Positions 1 to 5,111 of a DNA stretch of 9,462 nucleotides are shown piece after piece; position 1 is the first letter of the stretch; each line of letters begins with the position of its first letter. The stretch covers positions 1 to 9,462 of the forward strand of contig LJNA01000044.1 of NCBI GenBank assembly GCA_001304365.1. The letters run 5' to 3'. The translations under genes and the position numbers were made by a program. The notes under the pieces were generated by a model. The model did not search any database, had not been told where the DNA came from, and saw only the letters and a list, made by a program, of their open reading frames with translations. Source of the stretch: Syntrophobacter sp. DG_60. Lineage in GTDB: Bacteria > Desulfobacterota > Desulfofervidia > Desulfofervidales > DG-60.

Positions 1-1279
1 GTGAAAGCTTCTCTAAAGAAAGGTATTTTTTTGTTACACGCCTTATATCCTCTGGACTTACTGCCTGAATATGCCTTAAATACTGTTCATTTTTTCTTGC
101 ATCCCCCATTATTACTTGAAAATACCCCAATGTCCTTGCCCAACCTTGAGCAGCTTCTTGATCATAGATAAAATCTGCAGAAATTGACCGCTTTGCCCTT
201 TGAAGCTCCTCCTGAGTTATGTCTTTCCGTTTCAGTTCGTCTATTTGAGTGAATACCTCCTTTAACACTTCCTTTATCTTTTTATAATCAAGGGTAACTT
301 GAATAATAAAAAGTCCTGGCCCTTTTGGGGTAAATGCATAACTGGTAATAGAATGTACTATTGCCTTTTTTAGCTTTAATACCTCATTTAAACGAGAGCT
401 TTCCTGTGCCCCTAATATCTCTGATAGAATATCTATTGCATAGGCATCATCATGGCCCATGCCTGGAATATGAAAGGCTAGTCCTAAATAGGTTTCATGC
501 ACGTCTTTTTTAATTTGCTTTAATCTTAATGCATTTTGTGCTGGTTCCTCTATATGTAAAGGCTCAGGCGATTGTTTACCTACCTCACTAAAGCAATGAT
601 TTACTGCCTCTTTAAATAATTCTTCTTCAAAATTCCCTACGGCTACTAAGACCATATTTTTTGGCTGATACCACATTTTAAAATAATCTAATAGGTCTTT
701 GTGGTTTAATTTTTCTACTACATTTTTATACCCAATGATGGGGCGTCTATAAGGGTGGACCTTATACGCTGTAGAGAAAATGGTATCTGAGAATACATGC
801 ATAGGTGAGTCCATACCTCTCTTAATCTCCTCTAAAACTACCTTTTTCTCACGCACTAGTTCAACCTTATTAAATAGACTGTGCCTAGCAGCATCTGCTA
901 ATACCTCTAGCCCTGTCTGCCATTCTCTGCTAGGGACTACTACATGATAAACTGTGTAGTCAAGGCTGGTATAAGCATTAATGGAGCCACCGCAACCTTC
1001 TATGGTTTTGGCAATTACACCAGGTCCCCTTGTAGGCGTGCCCTTAAAAAACATATGCTCTATTAAATGGCTAATACCACCTTGTTCGTCCTTTTCATAG
1101 GCACTTCCGGCCTTTACCCAAACCTGAATAGCCACCACAGGCAAGGCACGATTTATCTGGTAAACCACCTGCAATCTATTATCCAATGTGTATATCTGGA
1201 CATTGTTTTCTGCCAGGAGGTTTACATTCATAAGCATCCCCCATATAAATATTAAAAGGCACAAGCTCCATTTCAGCAT
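1..1279 (-). CDS. M16 (pitrilysin) family zinc peptidase, C-terminal part cut off by window edge
   Basis: The frame opens at an ATG (1277-1279) and stays open to position 1, giving 426 visible residues. The first 24 or so residues form a hydrophobic signal peptide ending near LLA-EN, so the product is exported. The inverted zinc motif HLIEH lies at residues 71-75, in the family context HLIEHMFFKGTP. The third zinc ligand is the glutamate in VVLEEI near residue 150. The segments NAYTSLDYTVYH (101-112) and HPYRRPIIGY (175-184) also match M16 peptidases. The second, inactive-type M16 domain begins after about residue 190 and is cut by the edge. The start has an AAGGA-like Shine-Dalgarno about 6-10 bases upstream. 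It is the last visible gene of the minus-strand train, separated from the 57-residue membrane protein by a heptamer inverted repeat. The family is sure; the substrate is unknown, probably peptides in the periplasm. Confidence 0.93.
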   Translation of the reverse strand, partial: MLKWSLCLLIFIWGMLMNVNLLAENNVQIYTLDNRLQVVYQINRALPVVAIQVWVKAGSAYEKDEQGGISHLIEHMFFKGTPTRGPGVIAKTIEGCGGSINAYTSLDYTVYHVVVPSREWQTGLEVLADAARHSLFNKVELVREKKVVLEEIKRGMDSPMHVFSDTIFSTAYKVHPYRRPIIGYKNVVEKLNHKDLLDYFKMWYQPKNMVLVAVGNFEEELFKEAVNHCFSEVGKQSPEPLHIEEPAQNALRLKQIKKDVHETYLGLAFHIPGMGHDDAYAIDILSEILGAQESSRLNEVLKLKKAIVHSITSYAFTPKGPGLFIIQVTLDYKKIKEVLKEVFTQIDELKRKDITQEELQRAKRSISADFIYDQEAAQGWARTLGYFQVIMGDARKNEQYLRHIQAVSPEDIRRVTKKYLSLEKLS

Positions 1280-1315
1280 TATCTAATCCTTATGGTTTTC
1301 AAGGATATAATACTG

Positions 1316-1404
1316 GATACTCGATACTGGATACTAGATGCTCGCCAAAGCAAGAATCGAGAAACAAACCTCGAAAAACGAGCATCGAGCATCTGGCATC
1401 GAGC
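1316..1404. repeat. Heptamer-arm inverted repeat (unit GATnCTn)
   Basis: The left arm holds four heptamers in register at 1316-1343 (GATACTC, GATACTG, GATACTA, GATGCTC). The right arm at 1379-1404 is built from the reverse complement unit (CGAGCAT, CGAGCAT, CTGGCAT, CGAGC). The arms can pair imperfectly. The spacer has its own small TCGAG/CTCGA hairpin (1357-1361 with 1370-1374). It lies between the stop of the small membrane protein (1414) and the start of the M16 gene (1279). The same unit recurs at 5022-5108. Confidence 0.85.
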
Positions 1405-1413
1405 TAAAAGGGG

Positions 1414-1587
1414 TTATCTCGCCTTTTTTGCTTGCATTATTACAGGAGGAATGATTAAAAGAGCTATTGCAACATCCCCAATAATGACCCCCATCCATGA
1501 TTCAGTAAAATGCCACATGACCCCGCCCATTACCATAAATACAATACAGGAAACAATAAGGATACCTAAAACCCTTGGTATAGGCAT
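1414..1587 (-). CDS. Small two-helix membrane protein, 57 aa, unknown function
   Basis: The ATG at 1585-1587 opens a 57-codon frame ending in TAA at 1414-1416. A strong Shine-Dalgarno (GAGGGGTGA) sits a few bases before the ATG, which is the main argument that it is translated. Residues 5-25 (rich in I, V, L and M, with G21-G22) and 32-50 form two hydrophobic helices. The short connector has W25, H26, E29 and W31, and the tail is basic (QAKKAR). This predicts a hairpin inner-membrane protein. It lies in the same orientation between era (60 bases upstream) and the M16 peptidase, so it is probably co-transcribed. I do not recognise a named family and no function is assigned. A frame of this length could arise by chance, but the RBS, operon position and two clean helices argue for a real gene. 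Confidence 0.7.
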   Translation of the reverse strand: MPIPRVLGILIVSCIVFMVMGGVMWHFTESWMGVIIGDVAIALLIIPPVIMQAKKAR

Positions 1588-1647
1588 GTTCACCCCTCAC
1601 AGAAATTTTATTTTATACATAATGTAATTTTTAAAAATTAGCAAGTA

Positions 1648-2538
1648 CTATTTTAAACCTAATTCTACCCAAGTGCGTGGATCACGACGCCAATAGGACT
1701 TAACACGAACAAATAAATCTAAATAGACCTTACAACCTAAAAGGCCTTCTATTTCTTTCCTAGACAACTGCCCTATATCTTTTATCATCTTCCCTTTTTT
1801 GCCAATAATAATGCCTTTTTGAGAGGCCTTCTCTACATAAATTGTGGCAGCAATATAAATTATCCCCCTCTCTGGTATATCCCGAAACTCTTCTACCATA
1901 GTGGCAATACTATGAGGGACCTCCTCCCTGGTGGAATTGATTGCCTTCTCCCTTATAATCTCTGCAACTAATTGTCTTTCTGTAATATCTGTAATAAGGG
2001 TCTCTGGATAATACTTTGGCCCCTCTGGTAGAAAGGCAGTGGTTTCCCTTAAAACATCTTCTAAACCCGCATGTTTTAAGGCAGAGATAGGGAGAATGGT
2101 CTTAAAGGGGTAAAGCTTATCAAATTCTTCAATAATGGGCAAGAGTTGTGGTTTGGCAATTTTATCTACCTTGTTTATTAATAAAATGCAAGGCACTTTT
2201 ACCTGATTAAGGTAAATAGCTATAATCTTTTTCCCATCCTTTAAACCTTTTGGAAATGGTTCAATCATAAATAAAATTATATCTACTTCCTGTAAGGTCT
2301 CCAAAGCAAGTTTTACTAAATATTTATTGTATTCTATGGTGGCATCATGAATACCTGGTGTGTCAATAAAGATAAGCTGTATATCTGGTAGATTAAGGAT
2401 ACCTTTAATCTTGTGCCTAGTGGTTTGTGGCTTTGGTGAAGTAATGGCTACCTTTTGTTGAAGCAATGCATTAAGTAAGGTAGACTTTCCCACATTTGAT
2501 GCCCCAACAATGGATACGAAACCCGATTTAAATGCCAT
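1648..2538 (-). CDS. era: GTPase Era
   Basis: This is the ribosome-associated GTPase Era, which binds the 3' end of 16S rRNA and takes part in 30S subunit maturation. At 296 residues it is the usual full length. The GTPase domain shows the P-loop GASNVGKST (12-20), the switch I region SPKPQTTRHK (34-43), DTPG (59-62), NKVD (122-125) and SAL (152-154). The Era-specific linker TERQLVAEIIREK (186-198) leads to EEVPHS (205-210). The C-terminal KH domain has its GxxG loop as GKKGK (246-250) and the typical ending (YWRRDPRTWVELG). The P-loop has A-S where many Era proteins have R-P; this is a conservative variant. The start ATG has only a weak upstream GAG and follows a repeat that fills the gap from the TPR gene. 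Neighbours on the same strand suggest a shared transcript. Confidence 0.97.
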   Translation of the reverse strand: MAFKSGFVSIVGASNVGKSTLLNALLQQKVAITSPKPQTTRHKIKGILNLPDIQLIFIDTPGIHDATIEYNKYLVKLALETLQEVDIILFMIEPFPKGLKDGKKIIAIYLNQVKVPCILLINKVDKIAKPQLLPIIEEFDKLYPFKTILPISALKHAGLEDVLRETTAFLPEGPKYYPETLITDITERQLVAEIIREKAINSTREEVPHSIATMVEEFRDIPERGIIYIAATIYVEKASQKGIIIGKKGKMIKDIGQLSRKEIEGLLGCKVYLDLFVRVKSYWRRDPRTWVELGLK

Positions 2539-2543
2539 CCTAT

Positions 2544-2625
2544 TAGCTCATAGCTGATAGCTCAGGGTTTATAGTAAAAAAGATTTTTTTCTTACTATCA
2601 GCTATCAGCTATGAGCCATGAGCTA
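2544..2625. repeat. Heptamer-arm inverted repeat (unit TAGCTSA)
   Basis: The left arm has three perfect heptamers at 2544-2564 (TAGCTCA, TAGCTGA, TAGCTCA). The right arm has four in reverse complement at 2598-2625 (TCAGCTA twice, TGAGCCA, TGAGCTA). The inner bases ATAGTAA (2571-2577) and TTACTAT (2592-2598) extend the pairing around an A/T-run loop, giving a long stem-loop. The right arm covers the last codons and the TAG stop (2609-2611) of the TPR gene. The left arm ends about six bases before the era start codon. Confidence 0.9.
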
Positions 2626-3496
2626 TCTCCTTTAACTTTTTCTCAACTTCAGCTATTTTTTCTTTATCGTCGATGCCTTTATAAACCTCTAATGCTTGTC
2701 TTAAATAGAAAGTTGCATGGTTTAGATGGCCTTCTTCTATAGCTATCTGTGCAAGCATCTCTAAATCAGCAGCAATACCTTGGGAATAGAGGGCTCTTTG
2801 ATCATATTCTAGTGCCTTCTCTAAAAAGATTTTTGCCTCCCTTAAATCTCTTTTTCTGAGATAAATCATTCCTAGATTATAATAATTAATAGCCAGATTT
2901 GACCAATGTTTTCGTCTTTTATTTATAGATACAGCTTCTTTAAAAAGTTTTTCTGCCTCAACCACTTTACCTTCTCTCAAATAAATCTCTCCCAAGTTGT
3001 TACAAGCTGTTGCTAGGGGTTCTTTTAAATTATATTTTTTAGATATCTTTATGGCCTCTAGCTCAGATCTTATTGCTCTATCTAAACTACGCTGTCCTGA
3101 AAAGTAGTTGGCCCAAAGGTTCAGTGTAACGGCCTTGCCTTCTGGATAATGATAATTTTCTTCTATTTCCTGTGCTTGATGAAGATATTCTTTTGCCTTA
3201 ACATAATCGGCCTTGCTTAAGGCCACAGCAGCCAAATTGTTGTAGCTCCGGATAACGCCTTCTAAGCGGTTAATAGAAGCATATAAGTCAAGGGCAGTTT
3301 TAAAACAATAATTAGCAACTGGGATATCTTTGGCCTCAAAGGCCTCTTGCCCTTTAATCTCATATACCTTGATGGAGGCAAGTTTAATCTCTGCTTTATG
3401 CAAGGGATGACCGCAACCTGTTAGAAAAAGCAAAAAGCAAAGAGCAAAGAGCAAAGAGCAAAATCTTTTTCCACTTATTACTATTTTACTATTCAC
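2609..3496 (-). CDS. TPR-repeat lipoprotein
   Basis: The 295-residue protein has a lipoprotein signal peptide: basic K10-R11, a hydrophobic core (residues 12-25) and the lipobox LTGC with the lipidated cysteine at 28. Residue 29 is glycine, which does not suggest inner-membrane retention. The mature part is a run of about six tetratricopeptide repeats, roughly at 46-79, 83-116, 122-155, 162-195, 202-235 and 242-275. The clearest one holds NNLGEIYLREGKVVEAEKLF (166-185). This is a protein-protein interaction scaffold, probably periplasmic and membrane-anchored; the partner is unknown. Translation starts at a GTG that overlaps the end of the upstream MCE gene by 8 bases, suggesting translational coupling and a linked role. 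The signal-peptide core is encoded by a tandem heptamer array, and the last codons and stop lie in another repeat. Confidence 0.88.
   Translation of the reverse strand: MNSKIVISGKRFCSLLFALCFLLFLTGCGHPLHKAEIKLASIKVYEIKGQEAFEAKDIPVANYCFKTALDLYASINRLEGVIRSYNNLAAVALSKADYVKAKEYLHQAQEIEENYHYPEGKAVTLNLWANYFSGQRSLDRAIRSELEAIKISKKYNLKEPLATACNNLGEIYLREGKVVEAEKLFKEAVSINKRRKHWSNLAINYYNLGMIYLRKRDLREAKIFLEKALEYDQRALYSQGIAADLEMLAQIAIEEGHLNHATFYLRQALEVYKGIDDKEKIAEVEKKLKEIAHGS
3425..3459. repeat. Tandem heptamer array inside a lipoprotein signal peptide
   Basis: Five heptamers lie in register: AAAAAGC twice, then AAAGAGC three times (plus strand). A further AAAATCT-like degenerate unit follows. On the coding strand the unit is GCTCTTT or GCTTTTT. 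Because 7 is not a multiple of 3, the array is read through all three frames and gives the hydrophobic stretch CSLLFALCFLLFL. No inverted partner arm is visible nearby, unlike the intergenic arrays. Confidence 0.88.
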
Positions 3497-4484
3497 TGCT
3501 TATAGTGGCCCTTTTTTCCAAATGAATTACACCCTTTTTTCCAGAAATGGGCAAGTTATGGCTTATAATAGGAATGGCCTTTATGGAATGGATAATATTT
3601 TTAGTCTCTTCTAATTGTCTTTGTATCCCTTCTACTATTTCAGGTATCTGCTCTGCACCTATTTGGGTATTCTTTATTATGTCTGGGAGTTCATTTGAGC
3701 TCTTCTCTATATTGTTTAAAATGGCCTCTAAATGTGTAAGATTGGCTGAAAAGTGTTGGGTAATGGTGGGTAAATCCCTACTGGCTTCTCTGAGTTTTGA
3801 TGCGGTCTCTTTCAGGTCTTCTATTACTGTTTCTTTGTAAATGACCCTCCCTAAATCCCCTTTTCCTGTTTTTATTTGGTCAGTAATATCTTGCAAGCTA
3901 TTCAGGGTTTGCCAGAGTGGTCCTTTGGGGTCTTGTAGCCTATCAATAAGACCTGCCAATCGAGTCAAGGCAAGACCGACGGTATCAAACTTTTCCATCA
4001 GTTTAAACTGTTCTACATAATCAGAAAGCGTCTTTTTCGGAATAGATTGGATGATGCCTTCATCAAGAATGGGTGGCTTTTCTAGAGAACCTGCAGTAAC
4101 AGCAATATATTCACTACCAATAATAGTAGGACTTGCCACTGTGGCCATAGAATCAGTCCTAATACGGTCTCCATATTCCTTTAAAACCGCAATTACCACT
4201 TTTACTTTATTTTCAGGTGTAATCTTAATGGCCTTTAACTTTCCTATACGGGTGTTTAGCATCTTTACCTCTGCATTAAGCTTCAGATTGTAACCTTGAT
4301 CAAAAAAGATGTAATAAGTATTGTATTCTTTAAACCATTCTCTCCCCTTCCCCACATAGAGAATTCCCATTATAAGGATAAACAGAACTCCAATAATGAA
4401 GAATCCCACTAAATAGTCAATTTTTTTAAACTCAAGTTCCATAATTTTGTATTCATAACCTAGTTTGAGATAATTGGCAACCAA
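3489..4484 (-). CDS. MCE/MlaD-family lipid-transfer protein
   Basis: This is an inner-membrane-anchored MCE protein, of the type that binds phospholipid in the periplasm as part of ABC-driven transport between the two membranes. One transmembrane helix lies at about residues 25-45. The MCE domain follows at about 55-133, with the family pattern of a V..L...IGK strand region and GSEYIAVTAGS (123-133). The rest, to residue 331, is mainly helical and coiled-coil-like, as in longer MCE proteins that oligomerise. The longest frame begins with TTG at 4482-4484 behind GGGGTGA, a good Shine-Dalgarno. An ATG at 4440-4442 (residue 15) gives a more typical short N-terminus but has no clear RBS, so the start is uncertain. 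No MlaE permease or MlaF ATPase gene is next to it in this window. The TPR lipoprotein gene overlaps its stop. Confidence 0.9.
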   Translation of the reverse strand: MVANYLKLGYEYKIMELEFKKIDYLVGFFIIGVLFILIMGILYVGKGREWFKEYNTYYIFFDQGYNLKLNAEVKMLNTRIGKLKAIKITPENKVKVVIAVLKEYGDRIRTDSMATVASPTIIGSEYIAVTAGSLEKPPILDEGIIQSIPKKTLSDYVEQFKLMEKFDTVGLALTRLAGLIDRLQDPKGPLWQTLNSLQDITDQIKTGKGDLGRVIYKETVIEDLKETASKLREASRDLPTITQHFSANLTHLEAILNNIEKSSNELPDIIKNTQIGAEQIPEIVEGIQRQLEETKNIIHSIKAIPIISHNLPISGKKGVIHLEKRATISSE

Positions 4485-4490
4485 GATTCA

Positions 4491-4574
4491 CCCCGTTAGA
4501 TATGAAGTATTATCTAACTGGGTATGCCTCATTAGACATTATCTAACGGGGCCCGTCCAAAGTTTCTAACGGGG
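4491..4574. repeat. Cluster of palindromic CCCCGTTAGATA elements
   Basis: The 12-mer CCCCGTTAGATA (4491-4502) is followed by three inverted copies. They are TATCTAACTGGG (4511-4522, one mismatch, hairpin loop of 8), TATCTAACGGGG (4540-4551, perfect) and TTTCTAACGGGG (4563-4574). Several alternative hairpins are possible. The left edge supplies the GGGGTGA before the TTG start of the mlaD-like gene. A related sequence is found at 7948-7965. Confidence 0.85.
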
Positions 4575-4593
4575 TTTACTTGACTTTTAAATC

Positions 4594-4736
4594 GTGGAAT
4601 AGTTAAATAGTTAAATCGGGATTAGTTGACTCGTTGAATGGTTAAATTGTATAGAGTTAAATTCAAGAGTAAGCGCTCAGCGATGAATGGTTTTACTATT
4701 TGACGAATCAACCAATTGATCAACCGACGAATTAAC
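4594..4736. repeat. Octamer-arm inverted repeat (unit GTTRAnTn)
   Basis: The left arm at 4594-4648 is mostly 8-base units beginning GTT: GTTAAATA, GTTAAATC, a 7-base GGGATTA, GTTGACTC, GTTGAATG and GTTAAATT. The right arm at 4697-4736 carries the reverse complement units TATTTGAC, GAATCAAC, TGATCAAC and GAATTAAC, interrupted by 4-base half units CAAT and CGAC. The spacer of about 48 bases includes a small GCGCTCAGCG palindrome-like segment. It occupies most of the divergent gap between the mlaD-like gene and ftsB, so promoters for both must lie in or beside it. Confidence 0.75.
4626..4655 (+). promoter_or_regulatory. Possible sigma-70-type promoter for ftsB
   Basis: TTGACT (4626-4631) and TATAGA (4650-4655) are spaced by 18 bases, upstream of the ftsB start at 4751. 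The -35 box falls inside an octamer unit of the repeat. The -10 match is only moderate and AT-rich repeats give such matches by chance, so this is tentative. Confidence 0.25.
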
Positions 4737-4750
4737 GTTTAGTATTTCAG

Positions 4751-5023
4751 ATGAAAGGAAAATATATAGCTGTTTTTTTAATATTAATTTTTTTGGCTTC
4801 GTATGTGATAATTTTTGGGAAAAATGGCTACCTAGATTTATGCAAGCTTAAGAGACAGAAAGATACAATTTTTCAAAAAAATCAAGAAATTCAAAAGGAA
4901 AACAACATGTTAAGACATCAGATTGAACGCATTGAATCTGATTCTATTTATTTAGAGGCCATTATTCGTGAAAAGACCTCTCTTGTTAAAGAGGGTGAGA
5001 TAGTAATTGTACTAGATGATTGA
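4751..5023 (+). CDS. ftsB: FtsB/DivIC-type septum formation initiator
   Basis: The 90-residue protein has the full architecture of the family: a short cytoplasmic start, one transmembrane helix (about 5-22) and the GYLDLCKLK junction (26-34). A coiled coil at about 31-64 has asparagine and glutamate heptads. The terminal segment is SDSIYLEAIIREKTSLVKEG (63-82), where the family pattern is DPEYIEKIAREELGLVKPGE. FtsB joins FtsL and FtsQ in the division complex and helps activate septal cell-wall synthesis. It is transcribed alone on the plus strand, converging on polA. The RBS is weak (TTTCAG before the ATG). The stop codon overlaps the first heptamer of the following repeat, whose 7-base period continues back to 5015 inside the last two codons. 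Confidence 0.88.
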   Translation: MKGKYIAVFLILIFLASYVIIFGKNGYLDLCKLKRQKDTIFQKNQEIQKENNMLRHQIERIESDSIYLEAIIREKTSLVKEGEIVIVLDD

Positions 5024-5108
5024 TGCAAGATACTAGATACTCGATACTAGATCCTAGATATTTTGAGGAAAAAGTGCATTATCGAGAATCGAGCATCGAG
5101 AATCGAGC
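5022..5108. repeat. Heptamer-arm inverted repeat between convergent stops (unit GATnCTn)
   Basis: Left-arm heptamers are GATGCAA, GATACTA, GATACTC, GATACTA and GATCCTA (5022-5056). Right-arm heptamers are ATCGAGA, ATCGAGC, ATCGAGA and ATCGAGC (5081-5108), the reverse complement type. The spacer is about 24 bases and AT-rich. The element exactly fills the gap between the ftsB stop (5021-5023) and the polA stop (5112-5114), so it is placed where a two-way transcript end would be. It lacks the T-run of a standard intrinsic terminator. Confidence 0.85.
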
Positions 5109-5111
5109 AAA

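Noticed and set aside
1316..1404. Repeats as a CRISPR array
   Set aside because: Units are 7 bases in direct contact without unique spacers and are inverted between arms. None of the repeat loci has the 25-40 base repeat plus spacer pattern of a CRISPR array.
1292..1627. Plus-strand 111-residue frame
   Set aside because: It runs through the heptamer repeat and is antisense to the 57-residue membrane protein, which has a much better ribosome binding site. Its composition looks non-coding.
3547..4293. Plus-strand frames of 97 and 80 residues
   Set aside because: Both are antisense to the MCE gene, which has clear domain evidence.
5022..5108. Standard intrinsic terminator between ftsB and polA
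   Set aside because: The arms could fold, but pairing is imperfect and no T-run follows on either strand. It was therefore annotated as a repeat only.
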